A stretch of DNA of 64,000 nt from Saccharothrix tamanrassetensis (GTDB lineage: Bacteria; Actinomycetota; Actinomycetes; Mycobacteriales; Pseudonocardiaceae). The notes beneath the pieces are model-generated. The model was not told where the DNA came from, searched no databases, and saw only the letters and a list, made by a program, of their open reading frames with translations. Positions 50,021 to 58,384 of the stretch are shown in pieces. Location of the stretch: positions 310,001 to 374,000 of the forward strand of contig NZ_JACHJN010000008.1 in assembly GCF_014203665.1 (NCBI RefSeq). The letters are read 5' to 3'. The position numbers and the translations under genes were made by a program. Within the stretch, counting starts at the first letter, position 1. The number at the start of each line of letters is the position of its first letter.

Positions 50021-51114
50021 CACTCGCTCGACGCGGTGACCTCCTCCAGCAGCTCCGGGATCGGCCGCACGCCGAGACCCGGCCCGGTGGGCACCCGCAG
50101 GTGACCGCCCTCCAGCACGAACGGCTCGGTGATGTCGGTCCGGTAGTAGCGGTCCGAGGCGGAGGTGTCACCGGGCAGCGTGCAGCCCGGCAGGGCCGCC
50201 AGCGCGATGTTCGCCGCCCGCCCGAGACCGGTCTCCAGCATCCCGCCGCACCACACCGGCACCCCGTGCGCCACGCACACGTCGTGGATGCGCCGGGCCT
50301 CCAGGTACCCGCCCACCCGGCCGGGCTTGATGTTGACCACCGAGCACGCGCCCAGCGTGATGGCGGCCGCCGCCGTCCGGGCCGAGGTGATCGACTCGTC
50401 CAGGCACACCGGCGTCGCCAGGGCCTTGGCCAGCTCCGCGTGCCCCAGGACGTCGTCCTCGGCCAGCGGCTGCTCGATCAGCAGCAGGTCGAACGGGTCG
50501 AGCCGGGCGAGGTGCCGCGTGTCCGCCGGCGTGTACGCGGTGTTCGCGTCGACCTGGAGCAGCACGTCGTCCCCGAACCGCTCCCGGACCGCGCGCACCG
50601 GCTCCACGTCCCAGCCGGGCTCGATCTTCAGCTTGATCCGCAGGTACCCCTCGTCCAGGTACCCGCCGACCGCGTCCAGCAGCACGTCGATCGAGTCCAT
50701 GATCCCGACCGACACCCCGCACGGCACCGAGTCGGACTCCGCGCCCAGCTCCCGCGCCAGCGGCACGCCCCGAGCCCGCAGCTCGGCGTCCAGCACCGCC
50801 ATCTCCAGCGCGCCCTTGGCCATCTGGTGCCCGTGGAACCGCCGCAGCGCCGGGGCCACGGACGTGGCGTCGAGCCGGTCCAGCGCGGTGAGCGCCGGCA
50901 CGAAGAACCGGCGCAGCACGTCCGCGCAGCCGTCCAGGTACTCCGGCGAGTAGACCGGGTCGGCCATCGCGACGCACTCGCCCCAGCCCTCCTCCTCGTC
51001 GGTCACGGCCCGCACCAGCAGGACGTCCCGCGCGGTCTGCGTGCCGAACGACGTCCGGAACGGGGACACCAGCGGCATCCGGATCCGGCGCAGCTCCACC
51101 TCGCGCAGCTTCAC
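50011..51114 (-). CDS. N-acylamino acid / N-succinylamino acid racemase (MenC/OSBS family)
   Basis: This enolase-superfamily enzyme racemises N-acyl or N-succinyl amino acids by proton transfer at the alpha carbon. The 367-residue protein closely follows the Amycolatopsis N-acylamino acid racemase as I recall it. Both catalytic bases are at the same positions: Lys163 in RIKLKIEPGWD and Lys263 in VVNIKPGRVGG. The metal ligands Asp189 (QVDANTAY), Glu214 (LLIEQPL) and Asp239 (CLDES) are present. Its ATG overlaps the M20 gene's stop (ATGA). A menaquinone role is unlikely because no men gene is near. With the M20 hydrolase and the GNAT enzyme it fits a D- to L-amino acid conversion pathway. Confidence 0.93.
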   Translation of the reverse strand: MKLREVELRRIRMPLVSPFRTSFGTQTARDVLLVRAVTDEEEGWGECVAMADPVYSPEYLDGCADVLRRFFVPALTALDRLDATSVAPALRRFHGHQMAKGALEMAVLDAELRARGVPLARELGAESDSVPCGVSVGIMDSIDVLLDAVGGYLDEGYLRIKLKIEPGWDVEPVRAVRERFGDDVLLQVDANTAYTPADTRHLARLDPFDLLLIEQPLAEDDVLGHAELAKALATPVCLDESITSARTAAAAITLGACSVVNIKPGRVGGYLEARRIHDVCVAHGVPVWCGGMLETGLGRAANIALAALPGCTLPGDTSASDRYYRTDITEPFVLEGGHLRVPTGPGLGVRPIPELLEEVTASSEWLS

Positions 51115-52211
51115 TCGTCCTCCTCCAGCAGTTCACGGATCAGCGCGGCCAGCAACGCGGTGCGGCCGGGGATGTCGTCGACGAGCACGTGCTCGTGGTC
51201 GGCGTGCGCGCCGCCACCGGTGGCGCCGAGCCCGTCGAGGGTCGGCGTGCCCACTCCGGCGGTGAAGTTGCCGTCCGAAGCGCCACCGACCGCGATGCCG
51301 GTGATCGGCGCCAACCCCAGTTCTCCGCCCAACCGCTTGGCACGCGCGAACAGCGCGGCGGACGCCGACTCGGGCAGCGGCGGCCGGTTGGGCCCGCCCA
51401 GCAGTTCCAGCGCGGAGCCCGGCAGCACCGGGACCAACTCGCGCATCCGCCGGTCGATCCGCTCCTGCTCGGCCACCGACGTGACCCGGACGTCCACCTG
51501 GAACCCACCCGCGGCCGGCACCGTGTTCCCGGTGGTGCCCGCGTTCAGCAGGGTCGGGGTCACCGTCGTGCCCCGCTCCGGGGCGTTCAGCGTCGCCACC
51601 GCCAGGACCTGGTGCGCCAGCTCGACCGCGGCGTTGACCCCCAGCTCGGGTTCCAGCCCGGCGTGCGCGGCCCGCCCCACGGCCCGGACCTCGTAGGCCG
51701 ACACACCCTTGCGGGCCACCTTCAGCGCCGAGCCGGCCGCCGCCTCCAGCACCAGCGCCGCCGCACACCCGGCGGCCTCGGCCTCCACCAGCCCGCGGGA
51801 CGACGGCGAGCCCAGCTCCTCGTCGCCGGTCACCAGCACGGTGACCCCGGACCGGTCCGCCAGCGAGGCGACGGCGTGCAGCGCCATCACCACGCCGACC
51901 TTCATGTCGAAGCAGCCGGGACCGCGCAACACCCCGTCCCGCACCGAGAACGGGTGCGTGCGCAGCGACCCGATCGGCCACACCGTGTCGTGGTGCCCCA
52001 GCACCAGCACCCGAGCCGGTCCGTCACCCAGCCGCCACACCACGTGCGGGCCGACGCGTTCCGGGACCACACCCAGCAGCGCGGTCCCCAACTCCGCCAC
52101 CAGGTCGGCACTTTCCGCCACGGCGTCCACATCGGACGATGGGGATTCCTTGCACACCAGGCGCTCCACATCCGCGAGCATCGCGGGCAGCGCGTCGTCG
52201 AACGGGTTCAC
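51111..52211 (-). CDS. M20-family metallohydrolase (candidate N-acyl/N-succinyl L-amino acid hydrolase)
   Basis: The 366-residue protein starts at GTG 52211, overlapping the upstream stop as GTGA. It has the M20 catalytic core: VLVLGHHDTVWPIG with the first metal His and Asp, GPGCFDMKVGVVMAL, the Glu pair VTGDEELGSPSSRG, and a dimerisation domain in the middle (HAGLEPELGVNAAVELAHQV). Members cleave N-acyl groups or C-terminal residues from amino acids and peptides. Overlap with the racemase gene on one side and the beta-lactamase-like gene on the other shows one operon. In the known D-to-L pathway an M20 enzyme removes the succinyl group from the L-form; this is the likely role here. Confidence 0.9.
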   Translation of the reverse strand: MNPFDDALPAMLADVERLVCKESPSSDVDAVAESADLVAELGTALLGVVPERVGPHVVWRLGDGPARVLVLGHHDTVWPIGSLRTHPFSVRDGVLRGPGCFDMKVGVVMALHAVASLADRSGVTVLVTGDEELGSPSSRGLVEAEAAGCAAALVLEAAAGSALKVARKGVSAYEVRAVGRAAHAGLEPELGVNAAVELAHQVLAVATLNAPERGTTVTPTLLNAGTTGNTVPAAGGFQVDVRVTSVAEQERIDRRMRELVPVLPGSALELLGGPNRPPLPESASAALFARAKRLGGELGLAPITGIAVGGASDGNFTAGVGTPTLDGLGATGGGAHADHEHVLVDDIPGRTALLAALIRELLEEDE

Positions 52212-53095
52212 GCGCGCAGCCAGTCGATCGCCCGGGACGCCGCGAACCCGATGAACGCGTCCCGTTCCGGCGCCTGCACGCGGGTGTCGTGGGCCTGCGT
52301 GAACACGCCCACCGCGTACCGCCCGCCGTCCGGGAACTCCACCACCCCGGCCTCGTTGCGCACCATCGGCAGCGTGCCGGTCTTGCCCGACACCCGCACA
52401 CCGTCCTCGTGGAACCCGGACCGCAGCCGGTGCGGCCACACCTGGAGACCGAGCCAGTTCCGCACGTCGGCGCACGCCTCGGCGGGCGCGGCCTCGTCCC
52501 GCCACACCATGCCCAGCAGCCGGGTCGTCTCCTCGGCCGTGGTCCGGCAGGTGTGCTCCGGCTGGAGGATGCGCAGCCGCAGGTACTCCTCCCGGCTCAG
52601 CGCGGTGAACGCGTCCTCGGTGAACGCGTCGCCCAGGTCGTCCCGCACGGTCCGGAACAGGCCGTCGCAGTCGTAGGGCACCGCGGTGCGGGTGAACCCC
52701 AACCCGGTCAGCAGCCGCGCCACCGCGGGCAGCCCGATCCGGCCGACCACCAGGTCCGTGGCCACGTTGTCGCTGATCCCGATCATCAGGACGGCCAGGT
52801 CGTGCCACGAGATGGTGACCTCGTGCCGGTAGGTGGCCAGCCCGTACGGCGAGTCGGTGCCGGTGCCGGGCACGTAGGTGATGCGCTCCCCGAGGTCGAC
52901 CAGCCCGGCCGCGCCCTGCCTGGCCAGTTCCACCGCCACCGGCACCTTGAACACCGAGGCCGACACCACCGGTTCCGCGCCGTCGACGTCCACCCGGCGC
53001 GGTCCGTCCAGGTCCGCGGCGTGCAGCCACACCCGGACACCGACCTCCGCGGCCCGGCGCCGGATCTCGTCGACGACCTCGTGCGCGGTCTCCAT
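52208..53095 (-). CDS. Class A beta-lactamase-like serine hydrolase
   Basis: The ATG at 53095 follows GGAGCGAGC and starts 295 residues. The penicillin-recognising fold is shown by Ser47-x-x-Lys50 (SASVFKVPV), SDN at 108-110 (GISDNVATD) and KTG at 238-240 (VSGKTGTLP). A clear E-x-x-L-N omega-loop motif, needed for class A deacylation, was not found and no signal peptide is present. It is therefore more likely a cytoplasmic peptidase or amidase of this fold than a resistance enzyme. It is the first gene of the minus-strand operon and lies opposite the peptide-binding protein gene. Confidence 0.83.
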   Translation of the reverse strand: METAHEVVDEIRRRAAEVGVRVWLHAADLDGPRRVDVDGAEPVVSASVFKVPVAVELARQGAAGLVDLGERITYVPGTGTDSPYGLATYRHEVTISWHDLAVLMIGISDNVATDLVVGRIGLPAVARLLTGLGFTRTAVPYDCDGLFRTVRDDLGDAFTEDAFTALSREEYLRLRILQPEHTCRTTAEETTRLLGMVWRDEAAPAEACADVRNWLGLQVWPHRLRSGFHEDGVRVSGKTGTLPMVRNEAGVVEFPDGGRYAVGVFTQAHDTRVQAPERDAFIGFAASRAIDWLRA

Positions 53096-53155
53096 GCTCG
53101 CTCCATTCGTCCGGGGTCCAGGGCACAAGTGGACGATCCGCCCGGCCCGCGGCGC

Positions 53156-53173
53156 TTCGTCGTGACCGACGAA
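53156..53173. promoter_or_regulatory. Candidate PucR operator 3
   Basis: TTCGTCG-TGAC-CGACGAA has two perfect 7-bp arms. It sits in the divergent promoter of the hydrolase and transporter operons. Confidence 0.7.
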
Positions 53174-53187
53174 CCCTCTGGCGCAGG

Positions 53188-53205
53188 TTGGTCGGGCGCG
53201 ACGAA
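53188..53205. promoter_or_regulatory. Candidate PucR operator 4
   Basis: TTGGTCG-GGCG-CGACGAA has one mismatch in 14 arm positions. It is 32 bp from operator 3, about the spacing between operators 1 and 2. Confidence 0.65.
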
Positions 53206-53267
53206 GCGACCGGCCGCCGGGCGGGTCGACCATGTGGGAATTCCTCGACAAGGCGGGTGAGGCAGCG

Positions 53268-54854
53268 ATGCGGCGGACCAGGATCGCGGCAGTGGCGGCA
53301 ACGGCGGCGCTCGTGCTGGCCGGGTGCGTGGGCACCGGGGCCGGACCGACCGGCAAGCGGGTGGCGGGCGACGCGGACATCCCGGAGCTGACCTGGGCGA
53401 TGCCCGGCGCGCCCCGGTCGCTCGACATCGCGCACGCCTTGGACACCCGGTCGAACCTGGCGATCTTCGCCGCGTTCGACGGGCTGCTCCGGATGGACGC
53501 GGACGGGGAGCTCCAGCCGGCGCTGGCCACGTCGTGGACCAACCCGGACCCGCTGACCTACGTGTACAAGCTGCGCCAGGGCGTGACGTTCTGGGACGGC
53601 AAGCCGATGACGGCCGAGGACGTGGCCCACTCGCTGCGCCGCCAGGCGGACCCGGCGGAGGCGGCCGAGACGCAGCTCTACCTCACCAGGCTCAAGGAGG
53701 TGGCGGCCACCGGACCCGACGAGGTCACGGTCCGGCTGACCACGCCGGACCCCATGTTCAAGTACGTGCCCGCACTGGTGTGGATCGTGCAGCAGAAGGA
53801 GTACGCCGAGGCGGCCGGCAAGAGCCTCGGCTCGCCGGAGAAGCCGGGCATGGGCACCGGCCCGTACCGGGTGACCCGGTTCTCGCCCGCCGACGGGGTG
53901 GACTTCGAGCGCCACGACGGCTACTGGGACACCAGGCCGAAGGTGGCGAAGCTCGCCTACAAGCCGATCCCGGACCCGGAGGCGCTCCGGCTCGCGATGA
54001 TGTCGGGCGAGGTCGACGGCACGTTCGGGGTGCCGCTCCAGGACATCCGCAAGTGGGAGCGCACGGCCGGGATCTCGATGTACTACACCCGCACCATCAG
54101 CGTGAACTACCTGTCGATGGACGTCACCACCGCGCCGTTCGACGACGTGCACGTGCGCCGCGCCATCGCGCACTCGGTGGACCGGCAGGGTTTGCTGGAC
54201 CCGCTGTTCGGCGGCCGGGCCCGGCTGTCGTCCAGCCCCGTGTCGTCCCTCCAGCTGGAGACGATGGTGGGCAAGGAGAAGGCGGCCGAGGTGATCGGGT
54301 CGCTGCCGACCTATCCGTTCGACCTGGGCAAGGCCAAGGAGGAGCTGGCGAAGTCCCGGTACGCGGGCGGGTTCACCGTCGAGGTGCCCTACCCGACGAC
54401 CCAGCCCTGGTCGCGGCTGCTGCTGGAGAACCTGGCGCGCAACCTGTCGACCATCGGCGTCACGCTCGTGCCGAAGGCGCAGCCGGACCAGCAGTGGGTG
54501 GCGAACATCTACGCGCACAAGGACCTGAAGCTCCAGATCATGCGCGCCGGCGGCGGCACGCCCTACCCCGGCGAGATGCTGCCCATGATGTTCGGCCAGG
54601 CCTCCGCCGGGCCGAACGGCTTCAACACGGCCAACTTCGCCGACCCGGAGCTGGAGGCGAAGCTCGGCTCGCTCGGCGAGGACGTCGCGCCGATCGCCGA
54701 GATCATGCGGCTCAACGCCGAGGAGGTGCCGTACGTGCCGCTGTTCGAGGAGGACGCGGCGCACGCCCTGCGCGCCGAGCGCGTGTTCAGCCCGGACCCG
54801 ACGCCGTGGCTGGCGGGCTTCAACTGGGCGATCGCCCTGAAGGCGGCGGCGTAG
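53268..54854 (+). CDS. Peptide-binding lipoprotein of an ABC importer (SBP family 5)
   Basis: The ATG at 53268 follows GGTGAGG and gives the lipoprotein signal MRRTRIAAVAATAALVLAGC, with the acylated Cys at residue 20; an upstream in-frame ATG at 53232 would spoil this signal. The 528-residue protein has the family 5 pattern (LRQGVTFWDGKPMTAEDV, MGTGPYRVTRF, VRRAIAHSVDRQGLLD). Such proteins deliver di- and oligopeptides to Dpp/Opp permeases. It leads the plus-strand operon of transporter and peptidase genes and is divergent from the hydrolase-racemase operon across candidate operators. Confidence 0.93.
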   Translation: MRRTRIAAVAATAALVLAGCVGTGAGPTGKRVAGDADIPELTWAMPGAPRSLDIAHALDTRSNLAIFAAFDGLLRMDADGELQPALATSWTNPDPLTYVYKLRQGVTFWDGKPMTAEDVAHSLRRQADPAEAAETQLYLTRLKEVAATGPDEVTVRLTTPDPMFKYVPALVWIVQQKEYAEAAGKSLGSPEKPGMGTGPYRVTRFSPADGVDFERHDGYWDTRPKVAKLAYKPIPDPEALRLAMMSGEVDGTFGVPLQDIRKWERTAGISMYYTRTISVNYLSMDVTTAPFDDVHVRRAIAHSVDRQGLLDPLFGGRARLSSSPVSSLQLETMVGKEKAAEVIGSLPTYPFDLGKAKEELAKSRYAGGFTVEVPYPTTQPWSRLLLENLARNLSTIGVTLVPKAQPDQQWVANIYAHKDLKLQIMRAGGGTPYPGEMLPMMFGQASAGPNGFNTANFADPELEAKLGSLGEDVAPIAEIMRLNAEEVPYVPLFEEDAAHALRAERVFSPDPTPWLAGFNWAIALKAAA

Positions 54855-54856
54855 GC

Positions 54857-55810
54857 ATGTTCGTCCTGGCGTTCCTGGGCAAGCGGGTCCTCGCGGCGGC
54901 GGTCACCCTGCTGGTCACCTCGTTCCTGGTGTTCTCGCTGCTCGCGGCGAGCCCGGGCAGCCCCGAGCAGACCCTGTTGGGCGCGCGGCAGCCCACGCCC
55001 GAGCTGATCGCCGCGCTGCGCGCCCAGCACCGGCTCGACGACCCGTTCCCGGTGCGGTACTGGCACTGGCTGTCCGGGGTGCTGGAACTGGACTTCGGCC
55101 GTTCGGTGCGGTCCAGCCGCGAGGTGGTCGACATCCTCGCCGAGCGGCTGGACGTGACGCTCTGGCTGGGCCTGTACGCGTTCGTGCTGGTGCTGCTGGT
55201 GGCGGTGCCCGCGGGGCTGTCCGCGGGCATCCGGCGGGACACGGCGTGGGACCGGGGCGTCACGGTGACCGCGCTGCTGGGCGTGAGCGCGCCGCCGTTC
55301 GCGGTGGGCCTGATGCTGCTGAGCGTGTTCGGCGTCGGCCTGGGCTGGTTCCCGGTGTTCGGCGCGGGCAGCGGGTTCGCCGACCGGATCAGCCACCTGA
55401 CGCTGCCCGCGGTCGCCCTGGCGGTCGCCGGGGTGGCGATCGTGGCCAGGCAGACGCGGGCGGCGACGATGGACGTGACGGCGAAGGACTTCATCACCTT
55501 CGCCGAGGCGCGCGGGCTGCCCCGGCGGGTGGTGCTGGGCCGGTACGCGCTGCGCAACTCCGCCCTGCCGGTGATCACGTCGGCCGGCCTGGTGCTGGCG
55601 TACTCGTTGACCGGGGCGGTGCTGGTGGAGTCGACGTTCGCGCTGCCCGGCCTGGGGTCGCTGCTGGTGGAGTCGGTGTCCACGAAGGACATACCCGTGG
55701 TGCAGGGCCTGGCGCTGCTCACCGCCGCGCTGGTCATCGGCGTGAACCTGATCGTGGACCTGTGCTACCTGGGGCTCGACCCCCGGGTCCGGCACGCCGG
55801 AGGTGTCTGA
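54857..55810 (+). CDS. Peptide ABC transporter permease, DppB-like
   Basis: The start ATG at 54857 is two bases after the binding-protein stop. The 317-residue protein has six membrane helices and the DppB/OppB pattern: an N-terminal helix with FLGKRVLAAAVTLLVTSFLV, PGSPEQ, an outside segment and the EAA loop EARGLPRRVVLGRYALRNS that docks to the ATPase. It pairs with the DppC-like permease, whose ATG overlaps its stop (TGATG). Confidence 0.92.
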   Translation: MFVLAFLGKRVLAAAVTLLVTSFLVFSLLAASPGSPEQTLLGARQPTPELIAALRAQHRLDDPFPVRYWHWLSGVLELDFGRSVRSSREVVDILAERLDVTLWLGLYAFVLVLLVAVPAGLSAGIRRDTAWDRGVTVTALLGVSAPPFAVGLMLLSVFGVGLGWFPVFGAGSGFADRISHLTLPAVALAVAGVAIVARQTRAATMDVTAKDFITFAEARGLPRRVVLGRYALRNSALPVITSAGLVLAYSLTGAVLVESTFALPGLGSLLVESVSTKDIPVVQGLALLTAALVIGVNLIVDLCYLGLDPRVRHAGGV

Positions 55811-56622
55811 TGATCGTGCGCGCACTGTCCGCGTTCGCCTTGGGGCTGGTGGTGATCGCGGCCCTGCTGGGCGACTGGATCGCGCCCTTCGACCCCGGCG
55901 CGCAGGACCTGGCCGGCACCGCGATGCCGCCCGACGCCGCGCACTGGCTGGGCACCGACGAGCTGGGCCGCGACGTGCTGTCCCGGCTGATCGCGGGAAC
56001 CCGCACCGCGCTGCTGGGACCGGCGCTGGTGGCGCTCGGCGTGGCCGTGCTGAGCACCGCGATCGGCCTGCTGGCCGGGTACCGGGGCGGCTGGGTGGAC
56101 TCGGCGATCATGCGGGCGGTCGACCTGGTCTACGCCATCCCGCCGCTGCTGGTCGCGATCGTCGTGGTCGGGGTGTTCGGCGGCGGCTACCCGTTGGCGA
56201 TCGGGGTGCTGATCGCGTTGAGCGTGCCGGCCGACACCCGGATGGTGCGCAGCGCCGTGCTGGCGCAGCGCAACCTCGCGTACGTCGAGGCGGCGCGCAC
56301 GGTGGGCCTGGGGCGCGGCCGGATCCTGTTCGCGCACCTGCTGCCCAACGTGCTGCCGACCGTGGTGGCGAACCTGCTGCTGTCGTTCGTCGGGGCGCTG
56401 GTCGGCCTGGCCGCGCTGGCGTTCCTCGGGCTCGGCGTCGGCACCGGCGCGCCCGACTGGGGCCGGATGCTGGCGGAGAACAAGGGCCTGGTCGACCTCA
56501 ACCCGGCCGCCATGATCGGCCCCGCCGTCCTCATCACCGTGGTCGCCGCGAGCGTGACGCTGCTCGGCGACCGCCTCTACGACCTGATGTCCGCAAGGGG
56601 GCGTGATGCTGGACGTGCGTGA
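55810..56622 (+). CDS. Peptide ABC transporter permease, DppC-like
   Basis: The 270-residue protein begins with a helix, then GTDELGRDVLSRLIAGTRTA, typical of DppC/OppC, and has the EAA loop EAARTVGLGRGRILFAHLLP. Five or six helices are visible. Its last 17 bases overlap the start of the ATPase gene, so all transporter parts are co-translated. Confidence 0.92.
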   Translation: MIVRALSAFALGLVVIAALLGDWIAPFDPGAQDLAGTAMPPDAAHWLGTDELGRDVLSRLIAGTRTALLGPALVALGVAVLSTAIGLLAGYRGGWVDSAIMRAVDLVYAIPPLLVAIVVVGVFGGGYPLAIGVLIALSVPADTRMVRSAVLAQRNLAYVEAARTVGLGRGRILFAHLLPNVLPTVVANLLLSFVGALVGLAALAFLGLGVGTGAPDWGRMLAENKGLVDLNPAAMIGPAVLITVVAASVTLLGDRLYDLMSARGRDAGRA

Positions 56623-58384
56623 CCTCACCGTCCACGATGGACGGTCGCGGGTGCTGGTCCGCGGGGTGTCGTTCCGGGTCGGGCCCGGCGAGACGGTGGG
56701 CCTGGTCGGCGAGTCCGGCTCGGGCAAGTCGCTGACCGCCCGCGCCCTGGTGTCGCTGCTCCCGCAGGAGCTGCGGTCCGGCGGGTCGGCCCGCCTGGAC
56801 GACACCGAGCTGCTGGGGCGCAAGGACCTGCGCGGCGTGCGCGGCCACCGGGTGGCGCTGCTGATGCAGGACCCGTTCACCATGCTCAACCCCCTCGCCA
56901 CGGTCGGCACGCACCTCGTGGAGAGCCTGCCCGGACGGGCGGACCGGGTCGAGGTGGCGCGGCGGCTCGCCGAGGTCGGCATCGACGACCCGGCGGTGGC
57001 GGGGCGGTACCCGTTCCAGCTGTCCGGCGGGATGCGGCAGCGGGTCGCGCTGGCGGCGGCGCTGGCCAAGGACCCCGGCCTGCTGATCGCGGACGAGCCG
57101 ACCACCGCGCTGGACGTGACGACCCAGCGCGACGTGCTGGCCCTGCTGCGCCGCATCCAGACCGAGCGGCGGATGGGCCTGGTCCTGATCACGCACGACC
57201 TGCGGGTGGCGCGCCAGGCGTGCGACCGGGTGCTCGTCATGTACGCGGGCGCGCTGGTCGAGTCCGCGCGGTCCGCCGACCTGGACGCGCCCGCGCACCC
57301 GTACACGGCGGGGCTGCTGCGGTCCGTGCCCTCGGTCACCCACCGGCAGCCCGTGCTGCTGGGCATCCCGGGCTCCGTCCCGGCCGCCGCCGACGTGGTC
57401 GACCGGTGCCCGTTCGCGGACCGGTGCGGCTGGGCCGAACCCGCGTGCACCGAGCACGCGCCCCCGCTCGTCGACCTCGGCGACCGGGCCACCGCGTGCC
57501 GGCGGCACGGCGGGATCGACCTGTCGCCGCCGGAGCTCGCCGAGCCCGACGCGGAACCCGTCGGCGACGCCCGCGCCACGCTGCTGGACGTCGCGGACCT
57601 GGTGAAGGTGTACCGGTCGATCGGCCTGCGCCGCACCGAGCACACCGCGCTGGCCGGGGTCTCGCTGCACGTGGGCGAAGGCGAGTCGCTGGCCGTGGTC
57701 GGCGAGTCGGGGTCGGGCAAGACCACCCTCGCCCGCGCCGTGCTCGGCCTCACCGACCCGACCTCGGGCCGGATCACGCTGGGCGGCCTGGATGTGACGT
57801 CCTACCGGCGGCTCCGGTCCGCCGACCGGGCCCGCGCACGCCGGCTCGTGCAGTGCGTGTTCCAGGACCCGTACTCGTCGCTCAACCCGGCGCACACCGT
57901 GGGGTACACGCTCGCCGAATCCCTTCGCCGCCGTGGTGAAGACCTCGACGTCGAGTCCGAAGTGGACTCGCTGCTCGACCTGGTCGGCCTGCCGGCCTCG
58001 TATGCCGGCCGGCGGCCGGTGGCGTTGTCCGGCGGGCAGCGGCAGCGCGTCGCCATCGCACGGGCGCTCGCCGTCCGACCACGGCTGCTGGTCTGCGACG
58101 AACCGGTGGCCGCACTGGACGTCTCCGTGCAGGCCCAGGTGCTCGAAGTGCTCCGGAAGGCCAACCGCGAGCTGGGCATCGCACTGCTGTTCATCACCCA
58201 CGACCTGGCCGTGGCACGGCAGGTCACCGACCGCATGGTCGTGATGCACCGGGGCCGGATCGTCGAGCACGGCGCGACCGCGGACGTGCTCGACGCGCCC
58301 ACCCACCCCTACACCGTCCGGCTGGTCCAGTCGGTCCCGGACGCGGCACCGCACACCGAGGGAGAAGCACATGTCACGCAGTGA
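56606..58384 (+). CDS. Fused DppD-DppF-type double ATPase
   Basis: One 592-residue protein carries both ATPase subunits of a peptide importer. The first half has GESGSGKSLTARAL, SGGMRQRVALAAAL and IADEPTTALDVT; the second has GESGSGKTTLARAVLG, SGGQRQRVAIARAL and VCDEPVAALDVS. Between them is the C-terminal oligopeptide ATPase segment of the first half with several Cys (DRCPFADRCGWAEPAC), which may bind an iron-sulfur cluster as in DppD/F proteins. The ATG at 56606 is preferred over the GTG directly before it. The gene overlaps its neighbours on both sides. Confidence 0.92.
   Translation: MLDVRDLTVHDGRSRVLVRGVSFRVGPGETVGLVGESGSGKSLTARALVSLLPQELRSGGSARLDDTELLGRKDLRGVRGHRVALLMQDPFTMLNPLATVGTHLVESLPGRADRVEVARRLAEVGIDDPAVAGRYPFQLSGGMRQRVALAAALAKDPGLLIADEPTTALDVTTQRDVLALLRRIQTERRMGLVLITHDLRVARQACDRVLVMYAGALVESARSADLDAPAHPYTAGLLRSVPSVTHRQPVLLGIPGSVPAAADVVDRCPFADRCGWAEPACTEHAPPLVDLGDRATACRRHGGIDLSPPELAEPDAEPVGDARATLLDVADLVKVYRSIGLRRTEHTALAGVSLHVGEGESLAVVGESGSGKTTLARAVLGLTDPTSGRITLGGLDVTSYRRLRSADRARARRLVQCVFQDPYSSLNPAHTVGYTLAESLRRRGEDLDVESEVDSLLDLVGLPASYAGRRPVALSGGQRQRVAIARALAVRPRLLVCDEPVAALDVSVQAQVLEVLRKANRELGIALLFITHDLAVARQVTDRMVVMHRGRIVEHGATADVLDAPTHPYTVRLVQSVPDAAPHTEGEAHVTQ

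Noticed and set aside
52212-54764. Minus-strand extension of the M20 gene over the binding-protein gene
   Set aside because: It is the antisense and frame-shifted shadow of two well-supported genes, and the GTG at 52211 overlaps the upstream stop as expected for coupling.
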